Positions 10,804-23,160 are shown, counted from the stretch's first letter. The stretch is 64,000 nt of DNA from Larix kaempferi (GCA_027924585.1 BSBM01000609.1:62001-126000); one strand, 5' to 3'. Notes: a model not told the origin generated them from the sequence alone. Numbers and translations: made by a program.

Positions 10804-11866
10804 ATTGGAGGATTCATATCTCTAATTTGGGGTTGAAATCTTGCTTGTAGAGGGCACAATAGTGGAAGTAAATCACTCATTTGGACTAGTATTTTTTCTT
10901 GCTTTCCCTATGGTTATGTAGTAGCCATTTCTACTCTCTATGTAGAATATATTTCTCTATATTTTGAGTTGTTGTAGCAGCAATTGATGTACTCTCAGGA
11001 ATTTTCCCACTCTTAATAAAAAATCACAATGTTTTACTCTTATGTTGTACAATGTTTCAATCCGGGTTGATCTATGAGTAAATATATTTTTGAATGGTTT
11101 TGTAAACTTGGTGTATGGGTTTGAAATATTCATATGAGCCTTTGATATCTATTATTAACCTATTTGGTTCGGACTAAGTGTATTTGGAAGCTTTTAGTGT
11201 CCATTTTGGAGTTTTACAGTTGTGTATGTTTATAATATTGCACTATGGTTTTGGGGGCCAAAAGTCAGTTTCTGGTTCGACCATTTTTAAGTGTTTTTGG
11301 GATCTGAAAACTATTCCACTACGTTGGGATCATCATTTCCAGTAGGAAACACTTTTCATTTCATCCAAAATGGTTTTCGTATGCCCAATTTATGATCATT
11401 TTACCAGTCGATCAACCTGTACAATTATGCTAACTCACCCTTAGTTATAAATGTTTGTGTATAGTGTATAGTGCTCAAAGCTTCCATAAAATTCATCTGA
11501 AGTCTGTTAGTGGTAATATTGGGAGTATTTGGGTCCATTTGAAGCTTCTTGGTTCATATTCGAGTCTGTTAGGAGGTGTTTGGGAAGAATTGGAAGTCTC
11601 ATGTTCTGTGTGGTCAAATTTGAACTAATGCTGCTAGTTTCGAATCCAGTGATTCTCTAGGGTTGCATTGGGGTTGATAGCTCTGAGTATTTGATCAGGG
11701 ATATTATTGAACGAATTACAATGGTTTGAAAGAATACATTTTTGGTTTCACCATATTATTCATATTTTGGTAAATATAATAAATCCATTGTTTGGGAAAA
11801 ATTGGGGATCCATTTTCAATCTATTGGAAAGTTGGAGTTAATGTGCCTTACTTTTAATTGTGTACA
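10804..11866 (+). repeat. Element O 5' LTR, right half
   Basis: About 1.06 kb homologous to the end of the O 3' LTR, ending in TGTACA. The left half is gone beyond the Copia C insertion. Confidence 0.82.
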
Positions 11867-11872
11867 TTACAG

Positions 11873-11884
11873 TTATATCAGAGC
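11873..11884 (+). other. Primer-binding site-like sequence of element O
   Basis: TTATATCAGAGC, two changes from the initiator tRNA-Met site TGGTATCAGAGC, 6 nt after the LTR end. Confidence 0.55.
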
Positions 11885-11937
11885 ATGTTCCTCGACAACT
11901 ATGGGAACTGAATCCAATTTGAATAAGGTTTGCAGAC

Positions 11938-12141
11938 ATGGATGTACCTAGTGATGACATGTTGGAACTGAATGCATGGGAGTTTGAGGAGAGCTTAACA
12001 TGGGAAGAATCATTTTTTGAAGATAGTTTCAATTATTTGGTGGATGAAAATGAAAGAGATGAAACAGTGGACAGAGGTTGGCATAATTCTAATGAGTTGG
12101 ATGATTCCTTTTGTGACAGCATGTACAATGTTGGAGAGTAA
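11938..12141 (+). CDS. Short acidic ORF in element O, unrecognised
   Basis: 67 codons from an ATG about 54 nt after the primer site. The product is very acidic (Asp/Glu-rich, Trp-containing, DVPSDDMLELNAWEF start) with no family I recognise. It is the first ORF of the O transcript and may be the start of a longer decayed frame, since acidic coding-like segments recur at 12831-13193. Function unknown. Confidence 0.35.
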   Translation: MDVPSDDMLELNAWEFEESLTWEESFFEDSFNYLVDENERDETVDRGWHNSNELDDSFCDSMYNVGE

Positions 12142-12830
12142 ATTTATTCAATGTCTAGTCTTGTAGAGGGTAGAATATTACCCCATTTTCATCATGTCTA
12201 GGCCATAGAGGAGGAGAAACTTGGATGGGAGAAGTCAAGGAAGTACCATGAGAAGATGCCAAAGAAATATTACTAGGCATATTGAGAGATAGAGCATAAT
12301 TTGCAGCAGTGCAAAGCCTTGCTACCAGAATGTTCGACATCAATAATTATGGCAAGGATGTTTGGTACCTCTACAAAGAGAGAAAGCAAGGGTTTCTCTT
12401 ATAAGATTGGTTCAGGAAGAAATGGATCCATGGTCATTGTTCAGCCTACATATGAAAATGAGCATGGTAGTGGAGAAACATCTCTTGGATTAGATTTATA
12501 GGAAGAACAAAAATCAACCTTCCATTCCCCATTAGAGATTCACCTAAAGCTAATGTCAACTGCACAAAGGATGGAAACATAACACCAAGGTATGTTAACA
12601 ATTTTGATTTTTACGTTAATACTATTTCCTTGCACCATCATGAGATAGAAGTCATTCCATGTGAAAATTATGAAATTGTAGAGTTTTCTAATTTTTACAT
12701 TGTAGAATTGGAAGCTAAAAGGGAAGAATGTGTTGTGGATTCATGCCACAAGCATTTTGATTTTTTATATCAGCCATTAGAAAACGTGAATTAGACACAA
12801 GAATTGGAAAATGAGTGGTAACAAAGATCT
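12142..12830 (+). other. Element O interior, no recognisable gene
   Basis: Broken short frames only, for example 66 codons at 12301-12501. It may be decayed coding sequence, but nothing matches a known domain. Confidence 0.4.
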
Positions 12831-13193
12831 ATGAAGGAAAGTTTGTTGGAATCCCAAATAAGGTATAACAAAGAAATCTATCTTCAACCATTATCCCTTC
12901 CAATGGAAGAATATGCAGAAGTTGAGCATGACAAGGAGACGATTGGTGGAACTATTGGGTTGGTGGAGGGGCCACTTGTGATGGTTCCACAAGAGGAGCA
13001 TTCAAATTTGCAAGTACTTGAGGAGATATTTGACATGGAGAATGTTGACCAAGTACTTGTTTTGTATCAGGAGGATCATGAGATGCCTCTATGGGAGAGA
13101 GACTTAGTCATGGAGGAGGTAGATGTGTACACTTTTTATGGACTAGCCAACAAAGGACTATGTGCATACCTGGATTGGTGGATAGGTTCATAA
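12831..13193 (+). CDS. 120-codon acidic ORF in element O, unrecognised
   Basis: Encodes a Glu/Val-rich product (for example PMEEYAEVEHDKE, EIFDMENVDQVLV, MEEVDVYTFYGLANKG). No zinc knuckle, protease or RT motif. It could be a remnant of a captured or element-specific gene. It ends at a TAA and the following sequence to 13777 is interrupted in all frames. Confidence 0.35.
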   Translation: MKESLLESQIRYNKEIYLQPLSLPMEEYAEVEHDKETIGGTIGLVEGPLVMVPQEEHSNLQVLEEIFDMENVDQVLVLYQEDHEMPLWERDLVMEEVDVYTFYGLANKGLCAYLDWWIGS

Positions 13194-13777
13194 AAAATAT
13201 GGATACACAAGGGAGGTCGAGTTCATCTTGCATCAATATAGGGCTATTTGGAACACTAGTTCCTTTCCAGTCTCGTGAACAGCAACATATGAATCTATGG
13301 TTGTTTTATGATTCCTTCATCATTCAAGGAAGGACATGGGAGTTTCACCTAAGTCGGTTGGATGGGACAAGTGAGAGTGATGTGAGCCATAGGGCTAGTG
13401 TGCATGGTACACAAGAGGAGCTTCATGTTTTGTTTGAGAGGATTAGAGGTTCAAATGAGCATTGGGAGTGATGAACTTCCAATATGGTGGTGGGATATTG
13501 GCATCCTTCAGAGTAGTAGATTGATCCAAATGACAATATTGATATGAGGGGTGCAACATAGATAGTGGGATCCTAGTATTACTTGGTTCAATAGTTTAGC
13601 AGTTGACACAAGAGCTAGAGCTAACCATCTGTGCTAGGAGCCTATCCATGTGGATCAGTGGATTAGTTTCCTAGGTGGGATACCTTATGATGGAGAGATA
13701 CAATGTTTTCCCACTAGGTGGATTGGGAGACTACAAGATGCTCTTTGTGTCGAGACTATACAGGGGAGAGATGGATG
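13194..13777 (+). other. Element O interior up to the M insertion
   Basis: Coding-like but broken; no known domain. Interrupted at 13778-13782 by the target duplication of M and resumes at 38786. Confidence 0.45.
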
Positions 13778-13782
13778 CAATA
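13778..13782. other. Target-site duplication of M, left
   Basis: CAATA, paired with CAGTA at 38781-38785; one transition apart. Confidence 0.7.
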
Positions 13783-14471
13783 TGTTAATTTTTCAGAATT
13801 TACTTCAATTTGATCTAGGATCTTAACTGAGAGAACAACATGTACAACATATCTACAGCATATCAATCATGGACACAATAATGCAAGCACACAAGAGACA
13901 CAAAGTTTACTTAGGGAAAACCATAAAGGTGAAAAACCCCAATAACTTCCTCAGAGATAGATAGAGCACTGATACAACCCAAGCATAAGAGATAGACATC
14001 TCCTAGCAGCAGCTTCTCCTCCTCCACAAGTGCACCACTCTCCCAAGAGTGTGAGAGAGAATAGAATGATGAAATAGAGTGCCTCCCGCACTCTATTTAT
14101 ACTTGACTTGACTTTCCTAATAACCTTTACTAGGTCGGCCTTAACTTAACCACATAACATAATGATGACTGGGCTGACACCCAATAGGGTGGTCTAATAA
14201 CCCTTTGACCCACATGGCCGACTCCCAATAGGGTGGTCTAATAACCCTTCGATCCACATGACTTATACAGGGCTGACCCCAACAAGGTGGTCTAATAACC
14301 CATCAAGTATAAATTACGACACTTACAATATAAATGACGACACTTCCGTATAGAGGAATAATAACATCTCTATAGGAATACAAACACTTCCGTATAGAGG
14401 AATAATACCATCTCTATAGGAGTACAATATACATATATGAAATACATTCTGAAGTTACATATACACCAACA
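13783..14471 (-). repeat. Element M 3' LTR
   Basis: 689 bp, 44 bp longer than the partner because a segment near 14340-14430 (CACTTCCGTATAGAGGAATA...) is duplicated in tandem. Contains the 11-bp hairpin next to the TATA box (14072-14098) and the GGTGGTCTAATAACCC repeats. Confidence 0.93.
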
Positions 14472-14480
14472 CTCCCTCTT
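14472..14480 (-). other. Polypurine tract of M
   Basis: AAGAGGGAG on the minus strand, immediately before the 3' LTR; P has AAAAGGGAG at 47914-47922. Confidence 0.82.
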
Positions 14481-14689
14481 AACTAGGAAGGTATTTCTCG
14501 ACACAGGTCTTCTAGTAGAAGTCTTCTTCTCTGGATCATCGTCACTGGATAATCGTCATCGAGTCATCGTCTTGTCATTGCTGCTACTATCTCAATCAAT
14601 CTCTGAATCTACTCGTCATAGGAAGTTCTATAGAGCCAGTCCTTTTTCATACTGGATGTAGGCCCACCACCTGCAGGTCTTCATCATCA

Positions 14690-15208
14690 ATGGCCATACT
14701 GTGGAAATCTCAGGACTTATTACGTGCATCACAAAACCTTAAAAGAGTCTCTTGGCTAGCAAGAACCCTAAAGAGCATCTGAGGCCTTTTTCATCTTGTC
14801 CAGATCTCAAGGACTGATTACATGTGACTCCACCACAAAACCTCGAAAGAGAATCCCAGGACTGATTACGAGCACATGGCTAAACCTATCAGATTTCCCA
14901 GGGCACAAATTACATGTGGTCACCACAAAACCTCGAAAGAGCATCCCAGGACTGATTACGAGCACACAGCTGAACCTATCGAATCTCCCAGGGCACAAAT
15001 TACATGTGGTCGTGGCAAAACCTCGAAAGAGCATCCCAGGACTGATTACGAGCACACGGCTCAACCTATCGTATCTCCCAGGGCACAGATTACATGCCAT
15101 AGGACAAAACCTCGAAAGAGCATTTGCCAGATATCCCAGGGCACAAATTACATGCCATAGGCAAAACCTCGAAAGAGTATCTACAAATCTCCCAGGGCAC
15201 AAATTATA
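14690..15208 (-). repeat. M 3' region: CTTTCGAGGTTTTG minisatellite, part 1
   Basis: Tandem units of about 55 to 90 bp built on CCTGGGAGAT...CTCTTTCGAGGTTTTG...ACATGTAAT (minus-strand sense). The matching array in P is 47085-47665. It is interrupted by G at 15209 and resumes at 33201. Confidence 0.85.
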
Positions 15209-15213
15209 TGTCC
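15209..15213. other. Target-site duplication of G, left
   Basis: TGTCC, identical to 33201-33205. This fixes the borders of G exactly. Confidence 0.92.
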
Positions 15214-15968
15214 TGTTGTTGGTACAACACCCCCCCATTTTATTTTTGAAAATTATTGGGGCCCCTCCTCTTTTTTGAGTATGTTTTCCTTAGAAAGTTT
15301 TGCAGCATTTTAGCATCCTGTTATTTAGTTTCTCAATCTTAAACTTGCCTTAGAACTTTTCGAGTTATGTCTTTTGACGAAACAAACTCAGCCTTTTGGC
15401 CCACAACGGCGGAAAATTTGAGCTAACTTTGCCGAAATAGCGGAAGAGTTGGCCCAAGTCTTCCAAAACCATAGAAGAAAAACCTAAGTCGATCTGAAGA
15501 GGAAAAGTTAACTTAAAGTCTTCGAAGAGACGAAACGTTTAATCAAACAAGCTCGCGACGGAGCAAAATTGTCAAAACCTTCAGCTACAGTGGAAGCTTT
15601 CTTATAACTCTTCCACAAGCACCGAAAACGCAACAACTTTTCTTTCGGAAATACTCGTCCATTGTTTCTGCACCAACAAACCTTAGCCTTTTTTGGAAGA
15701 CTTTAGATATCTTTCCCGTGGAAGCGGAAGCTCTCATTTAAATCCACCGTGATACATTACCCATTCGCGGAAGCACTCACACAAATCTCCCGCAACGGTG
15801 AACCATTTTTTGCTTTTCTTCCCGCGTAATTTGGAAGCATTGGCATAAGCCTCCTGCTCTTGACGGTCGCATTTATCAAAAAAATTTCGACGTGACCCAG
15901 CCGTACGCAAGCTTAATACCCGTTTAATGGCATAAAACCACTAGATTAATGACCCACACGTGCCAATT

Positions 15969-15980
15969 CATATATATAGG
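15969..15980 (+). promoter_or_regulatory. TATA box 1 in G 5' LTR
   Basis: CATATATATAGG, about 150 nt before the intron donor and 630 nt before the LTR ORF. Conserved at 28554-28565. Confidence 0.68.
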
Positions 15981-16127
15981 GGTGAGACCCTGTTACCTTT
16001 TCATTTGTTTTCATCTCACATAGGATCTGCCCGTTCCATTTTAGCATCCAAGAACACTCGTCATCGTCTGGAGGCTTACATACACAGTTTGCTCGATAGT
16101 CATTGGCGTCATGCGTTCAGTTTCCAA

Positions 16128-16593
16128 GTAAGTATATTCACCTGCTCTCTAGGGCGTATATGCCTACTTACAATGACGACTCATTGCTGCATTTTGATTG
16201 TTCTTTACTACGACGTTTTCCCGGAACCCTTTGTTGCCCCTTTTGTGCACCTAACGCAGAGTATCATGCTGCCTAGTCTCGCCACCTCAATCGTGGTCCT
16301 GTTAATGCGGTGATCCTGTCATTTACATAAAGAATTGTTTGTCTTGGTCATGGATATTATGTTTTGACATCTTCTGTGCCCATGCACCGGTCGGCATCCT
16401 AAGGACTTGAGCACCCAGACCAACCTTGATCTTGTAGCCATCATTTTTCCTGACCAGCACAGAAACCATAAGGATAACCTGATTAATGTTTTCAAAAGTT
16501 TTTGCATTCTTTTTAAAGACCATCTAACAGTCATTAGTTTTGATTTGTAAAACATTATGTCATGCATGCTTATTCACGTTAATTGTTGTACAG
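16128..16593 (+). other. Predicted 5'-UTR intron of the LTR gene (5' LTR)
   Basis: Donor CAA|GTAAGTAT at 16128 and acceptor TTGTTGTACAG at 16593, just 10 nt before the ATG at 16604. Length 466 nt, exactly as in the other LTR (28713-29178). Both splice sites are intact in both copies. Confidence 0.62.
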
Positions 16594-16603
16594 GTTTCCC
16601 ATT

Positions 16604-19600
16604 ATGGCCAAAGGTGGCAAGAGGAGGACGAAAGCAGTCGAGGAAAGCTCCAGAATGGAGATGACATTCCAGGACACCAAATGCACTACAAACATGCCTT
16701 CGGAAGTGAACTGGGGTGATGTCTACCGTATGATAAGGGGTTAAGACTTTCCTGAAGCTCTCCTTGAAGAAGAATGCTTATATCAAAACATTCGAAACTC
16801 CTATATATCTAAAGCGGCCACATGTCCAGAACTATTCCCATGTTCAGAGGTGATCGAATGGGTGCTGTAGCATGCGAACACTGAAACCAGAGTCATAGTA
16901 GACAGCACGAGGAATTCCTTTGCCTCATTTCACCCATCCTACATTGCAACAACTTACAAGCTACCCAAAGCATAGCAGCGACTAGATGATGCATGGTTGC
17001 AAGAAATCTAGATGGATAATTTAGACATGGCAATGAGGTTGTTAATTTCATGCAAGCAATTCAGAAGAAGAGACAGTGAGGAATACGAAGTCCAGAATCT
17101 AAGGCCTCCCTTCAGACTAATTGCTCTCATGCTAAGCAGAATCTTTGGGAGACCTGACGGGACGATGTTTATGCTACAGTGGGTCCCTATCATCCATTTG
17201 TTGCTTTCAAAGGGATGATCTTCAATTAGGCTGACATTCTCTCAGACAGCCTGACATCAACAATAAAGATGGCTAAAGAAGGGCTAGAAGAAAGGAAGGC
17301 AGAATTCTATACGGCTTCCTACCTCATAGATTGTATCATGGCAAAGTGTCTTTTTCCCAAGTTGGGATGCATGTGGAGTCCTGTAGAGGGCCTAGTATTT
17401 CTTGCATACAAAATCTTTTGGGTGCAGAATTACAAAAGGGACTACAAGCTCATCTGTGAGTAGTTCATAATGTCCCTTTATCAGTTGATATTCAATGAAG
17501 AACCCAATTGTCTGTCTGAAAACGCCATGGAAGCCTTAGAAAAGTATGGTGATTTCTACTTCTCTCTAGAAGGTACTTACATAAGAATATATGGAGGTTC
17601 TAAATCCCCCTATATTCTTCCAAGGTATGCTATAGATTACATAGTCCATAAGGAAATGGTTAGACAAGTCTTCATTGATGGGATGGGTAACACCTTGTAT
17701 AAGGCCAGAAAAGCCACTTTTCCCCCCTTACCCTTTTATGTTGGATCCTATAAGTTTGCCGGAATCATGACTGTAAAATATTTTGTGGCATAATTGAAGA
17801 ACTTCCATTTTGGAGAGAGGATTTTCCACAGAAACGATCGACAAGGCAAAGTCGCGCAGCACTGCAAAGAACACTCTATGCCCTGTGAATATGCCAATTT
17901 TTATGATCCACAGGAGGAACCATATAGAGGGATCAGCAATATGGATGAGCTACAGATTTGTCAGGTAGACAAAGGGGGAGCCAGCTCAAGCTCCCAGGCT
18001 CTCTCGGAAGAAGAACTGAGGCTATTGGAACAAGCAAAGAAGATACAAGAAGATAAACTAAGAGAATAGGAAATTTTGAAAATCCAAGCAACCGAAGCTA
18101 AAGCAGAGGCAAAGAGAAAAGAAGTGGAAGAAAGAATTAGGTTGGAAACCAATGCTAAGAAGGAAGAAGAAGACAAGAGGAGGAGGGAACAAGAGGAAGA
18201 AGCAAAGAGAAAAGAAGAAAAAGCAAAGAGGAAAGAAGAGGAAGAAAAGAAATCCCAAGAAGAGGTTGACCCCAAAAGCCCAAACTTGCAAAACTTGGAT
18301 ATGGGCTCCCCCATAAGGGATCTACCCATTGTCCCTTTCACACATTATAAAGGTAGCACCGTTTCCAATTGGGTGAATTTTGCTTACAACAAGAAGAGGA
18401 AAATCATTGTCAAGGAGACAGGATCCAAATTGAAAAGACCGTTCCGGCCTGACATTGTCACTACACATGAGACTACAGTCATGCAGAGCACAGAAGAGGC
18501 TATTAGGATCCTAGCATCCATCTATGTAGCCAATGTTATGGCAACTGCAGATAATGTTAACATATTGGGAGATAAGTTGGATGAAGAAAAGGGAAAGGCG
18601 CAGCGGCTTCAGGAAGCTTTAGTCAAAGAGCAAAACTACACAAATATGATGATTGAGAAGAATAATGCTCTTACATCTCAAAAGGAGGATTTGAACAAAG
18701 CATTCCAATGATTGGAAGCGGATAGGAGAGCTCTGTCAATACAAGTAAGAACATTAGAAGATGAAAATGTAGAGCTTAAAGGGAAGAATTTGAAGCTCGA
18801 ATCGGATAAATTCGACAACCTTCAAGAGTTAGATAACCTGAAAGAGAGCATTGAAAAATTACAAGGAGAAAATGAGTCACTAGAGCAACAATTGGAGTTA
18901 GCAAACAACAAAATGGGAGATATCAGACCCTTCCACGAGAAGGCTTGTGGAATACTAAAGGAGACCTATGGGGTCAGAGAACTCATAGTAACAGAGATAT
19001 ACAGACTAAAGACAGTCATGGCCTAAGTGAAGGAAGTAAATGTTGACGCCACCAGGATTAGGAGGAAACACTCACTCATCAGTGGGGAGATTAGAAGGCA
19101 TATCGAATGGAGAGAAGGAAAGTCAGGGTTCCCAGCAATCCTTCCCCTTAAATCTGTTGTTGAATACAAGGCAGATATACGCACCTTGGAGTATTCTAAA
19201 GATTGCGGAGTAAAATTGGCCTCCGTAACTTCAGACACTTATGAACAGTGCAAGAATGTATACTCCCGAATCCGGACCACACAAGAAAGCTGCTGAATAG
19301 CCATGCCTCAAAAAATAGAAGACTTCTCGGATAAAACACAGTATTTAGCTAATCTAAGTATAGAGCTCTAGGAAGAAAGTGAATATGTGAAGAAGCTAGA
19401 CACATTGACAGCAGAAGATCTACGCCAATTTATCAGCCAAGCTGCTATTCATCATCATAGCTTGGAAGAAAGCCTCTGGATCACTGTGGCTGAAATAACC
19501 ATCTTAGAAGAAGAGTTGGTCAAGCAGAAGATATCTCTCAGATTTATGAGCCCCCTAATTGGGACAAACATTATAAGAGACACAAATCACTGGGGAATTC

Positions 19601-19731
19601 ATATAGTAGAGGTGGAGAAGGTGTTGGCATCCAGCCAAGTTACCATGACAGAGTGTGGCCCAGCTATTCTAGTAGTGCAAGAAGAAAGTCCAACAGCTCC
19701 TCAGGCCCCAGGGGAGCAGACTCAGGGATAG
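16604..19731 (+). pseudogene. LTR-embedded long ORF of G, 5' LTR copy
   Basis: Same frame plan as the 3' LTR copy (29189-32317). It is 3128 bp long and carries a 1-nt deletion near 17200 that shifts the frame. Stops private to this copy include TAA near 16742, TAG near 16868 and 16974, TAG at 17461-17463, and several in the coiled-coil half, for example near 19369. Two stops, TAG at 17009-17011 and TGA at 18709-18711, occur at the same codons in the other LTR, so they predate insertion. The product would have a basic N-terminus, a globular region of about 450 residues and a Glu/Lys/Arg-rich coiled-coil C-terminal half. I do not recognise the family. In overall layout it recalls the extra ORFs of giant plant Gypsy elements, but I cannot show homology. 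Confidence 0.78.
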
Positions 19732-19925
19732 CTTCTAGCAGCCAACATGCCTCATGAGCGTTTATTTTTGCATATGCCTTTGGAATATTAATATTTTGTA
19801 ATATTTAACTCCCGTTGATGCAAAATATTTGATATATTTTCCTAATGTAATATTTAGCACTACAAGACAAATTGGGGAATGTAAATGGTTAGGGTATAGG
19901 TGTCAACTCTGGGCATATTTTGTAA

Positions 19926-19938
19926 GGCTATATATAGC
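19926..19938 (+). promoter_or_regulatory. TATA box 2 in G 5' LTR
   Basis: GGCTATATATAGC about 195 nt after the end of the LTR ORF and 676 nt before the LTR end. This is where a genomic-RNA promoter would sit if the ORF lies in U3. Conserved at 32512-32524. Confidence 0.65.
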
Positions 19939-20619
19939 TGATTAGGAGAAGAGAGAAAGGGAATTTTGGCAGGTGAAATTCTTTTTCTGTCTTGTAAAAG
20001 AACTATTTCTGCTATATCAATAGAAGAATCGTTTTGGCCTGTGGAAGCTAGCACAACTCTTTGCATGGAGTCTTGTTGATTAAATGCTGAACTATTTCTA
20101 CACTTTTCATACATTTCTTGTGAGATCTTTCCTGGCTCTTATGAATTAATTATTTCTGTGAATGGTTTCATTTTCTATTGCAAAATTTCTGTGTTAAATG
20201 GGTAATTGAATGCATATATTAGTCTAAGATATCTTGGATGATCTTTATTTCTGCTATAAATGCTCCTTTCATTTAACAGTTATCTGTGGAATTATCAGGT
20301 GTATTTCCCAGTCTATTGCCCATTCTTTAAATATGCTCCTTATAAGGATAGGTAATTTAGATTAAATCAGATTAGCATAGATTTGTTTTCTTGCATGCAT
20401 TTAGTATAGGGCACTTGCATATCATCTTAGATATAAAATACATAACCGGTGGATCGGGCCGCAACCGATAAAGCAAACAAACCTTTAACACCCACGGTAG
20501 CTGGAACCGTTAACCAGATGGATTCCCCACACCAAATTGTGAGCGATCTAGTTGGGATTGCTTACTGGGGAGAATCCCTTGCTGATTGATGCAGCAATAT
20601 CCGAGGCATCAATAGTTAT

Positions 20620-20636
20620 TGGCGCTAGAAGGAGGG
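20620..20636 (+). other. Primer-binding site of G
   Basis: TGGCGCTAGAAGGAGGG, 5 nt after the LTR end. It begins TGGCGC like many plant Gypsy primer sites; I cannot name the tRNA with certainty. Confidence 0.6.
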
Positions 20637-20646
20637 CCACCAGTGC

Positions 20647-21990
20647 ATGGCTAGCGGAAAAGATTATTTTGTTAGCAAAATTTCCACTGAAAACCCATCC
20701 ACAACAGTCTTTCCAGAATTTCCAGATCTGGAATCAAGAAATCAAGAAGATCCTAACCCTGGAACAGAACAGTCAGGAGTAGTATATGCTGTCCCTTTTG
20801 AAGAAGTAAATCAATTCAAGAGATATACTCGCTCATACGTGAGAATTCTTGGAGGATTAACCACAGTTCCTTTGTTACCGAGAACTAGGGATCCTCGAAA
20901 AAATACTCAGTGCAGAAGAGATTCTGTCCTTGTTCAAAGTCTAGAAGAATTATTAGATTTATCTCTAGAAGAGATCACTGAACCTTTCAACGAAGTTAGA
21001 CCAGAGACCCCTACAGGTCCAGAGGAGCACTCTCCAAGGGACACTCCACTTAACTCACCACCGCACTCACCACCACGATCTCCTCCGAGAGTCATGGCTG
21101 TACCTGCATGGAGAGCCCGAGGGGCATTGAATGTAGTCGGACCATTCCATGATTTGCCCAAGAATCCTGAGAAGGTGTTGACTAAGTATGACCCTAGTAA
21201 GGGAATTTCTGCTGAAGACCACCTTAAAAGTCTTTATGGCTCCATAAATCTTTTAAATGTGGAACATGAGGACATTGTCTGTCGTCTTTTTCCTTATACT
21301 TTCGAACCCAAAGTATCTTCTTGGTACTTTAGTTTGCAAGCTGGTTCAATAACAAGTTGGGAAGATTTTGAGAAATGCTTTCTTAAAAAATATGGCAATC
21401 AGAAAACCGTAGCTACTCTCATGAAAGAATTATTGTCTATGAGAATGGAAAAGAATAAGAAAGATCAGGAGTTTAACCAAAGATTCACAACATTGCTAAA
21501 TAATTTCAGTGACACAACAAAGCCCGCTGAGGAATGCTTAGTAGAATATTACACAACAGCTCTTAAATCCCCTCTTGCAATGTTCGCCAAGAGAACAAAA
21601 AAACCTACCCTGATAGAAAATTTTGAGGAAGCTAAGAAAGTGGAAGAAGAACATGACAGCATATCGAAACATGCTTTAGAGGTAGAGGGTAAGCCAGCGG
21701 CTGTCAAGAAACCTTTTTTGTTAACTAGGGATAAAGAAGAACCTGTACAAGATTTAGAAAATGTCATCAAAATGATGCAAAAACTCTCCAATAAGATTGT
21801 AGATCTAGAAAAGGACAAAACAACAAGCTCTTCAAGACCACCTTTTAAACCTTTCTATAAAAATAAAGAAGACAATGGACAACCAACCCCACCAGTCAAT
21901 AATTCCGCTGTTCTAAATTTAAATGAAATAGGGATGGACCACTTTTGCACTTTTCACCAAGAACAACACTCAGAAAAGAGCTTCCCATAA
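20647..21990 (+). pseudogene. gag: G polyprotein: gag
   Basis: Opens the 2024-codon polyprotein frame (20647-26718). A Pro/Ser-rich stretch around 21000-21090 precedes a retrotransposon gag capsid domain at about 21180-21510 (FEPKVSSWYFSLQAGSITSW and WEDFEKCFLKKYGNQ). The end has a short Cys/His motif, MDHFCTFHQEQHSEKSFP, typical of Tat-like gag in place of a classic zinc knuckle. The first stop is TAA at 21988-21990, inside the P-x-W that usually follows that motif, so it is probably a former Gln codon. Gag forms the particle. Confidence 0.88.
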
Positions 21991-23160
21991 TGGATTAATT
22001 CGATGAGCTTAGTAATGAACCAAATGCTAGATGCACAAATGCCCAAGCAAATGAACCTTCAACAAGAACAAATTCTCGACAGTGAAGAACCAAATCCCGA
22101 TACTATAATGATTCTTTGGGATTGGACTCCTACCCAAGAACTGCGTTGTGAAGAGTTTGCAGATGAAATACAAACATCTGTTAACATCACCACCCGGAGT
22201 AAAGGCCCAGTGCCCGAAATAGCAGGAGAACCACCCAAAGCTAGGTCTAACCAGATATCGAGAAGACATATATATGTTATTCCTCCCCAACCCAAAACGA
22301 GCTCGGTGGTTTCCCCTACAGTGACTAAGGAACCAAACCCCGAAAGAACTAAACAGTGCCAAGCTCCTTTAAACAAAGCAGAAAATCAACCTACGATTTT
22401 GAAAGGAGGTGACATGAGCTATGATATAATCGAGGATATAAAAAAAACAAAATCCAATATTTCCATTTTCAATATGTGTAGCTTACCACAGCAAAGGAAG
22501 AATTTGATGGAAGCCTTAGATCCACAAACCGCTATCCCAATAGAAAACACTAAGGAAAACCCAGAAATTAATGAAACAAGTATTGGTGAAAAATCGAAAT
22601 CCCAAACTCTTCCTTTCTTCTTAACCTTTGAGATTTTTAATCATAATGTGAACAATTGTTTGGTAGACTCGGGTGCTAGCTCAAATGTCATGCCTTTGTC
22701 GATTTGCAAAAGGATTAATGGGAAACCTGTCCCATCCCCATCTCAAATCATCCAATTAGATAGGATTGTTGTTAAGGTTATTGGGGAAATGAAAGATGTA
22801 CTCATTAGATTGTCATCTGATCCCAGAGTGTGTCAATTCATTGATATAATGGTGGTCGATATTCCCGAGGAATACGGTCTAATCTTGAGTAGGGACTGGT
22901 CTGCGAAACTTAATGGCTATTTTGCAACAGATTGGTCTCATCTATGGCTGCCATATCAAAATCGTCAGAATCAGATTAAGATATTGAGAGAGCCACATAT
23001 GAAACAAAATGTTACTCAGCTGGATGGAAAGAATGAAGCAGTGGCCTTTTCGTCTTCAGTTTTAGGAAATTACTTTTTGGAAATTGAACCTGGAAACTAT
23101 AAATCAGAAGAAGTTAGCCATATTTCAGATAGACAGCCTGATCTCCTTCAGTTTTCGTAG
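21991..23160 (+). pseudogene. pro: G polyprotein: linker and protease
   Basis: Same frame. A long linker (to about 22600) is followed by a retropepsin with intact active site LVDSGASSNVMPLSIC (about 22663) and the second-half motif YGLILSRDW (about 22875; commonly G-x-D/R-W). The aspartic protease cleaves the polyprotein. The segment ends at a TAG (23158-23160). Confidence 0.86.

Larger units (their letters stand above)
15214..20614 (+). repeat. Element G 5' LTR
   Basis: TGTTGTTGG...GGCATCAATA (terminal CA mutated to TA; the 3' copy ends ATCAACA). It contains an upstream region of about 750 bp with no gene, a TATA box, a 5'-UTR intron, the LTR ORF, a second TATA box at 19926 and about 680 bp of further leader. 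Confidence 0.95.

Noticed and set aside
14796-15278. Repetitive 160-codon frame (and antisense frames) that looks like a repeat protein
   Set aside because: Produced by the CTTTCGAGGTTTTG minisatellite of M. It has no start context and crosses the M/G border at 15214.
18058-18341. Phe/Ser-rich antisense frames opposite the G LTR ORF
   Set aside because: Complement of the Glu/Lys coiled-coil coding stretch; the same artefact recurs at 30547-30927.
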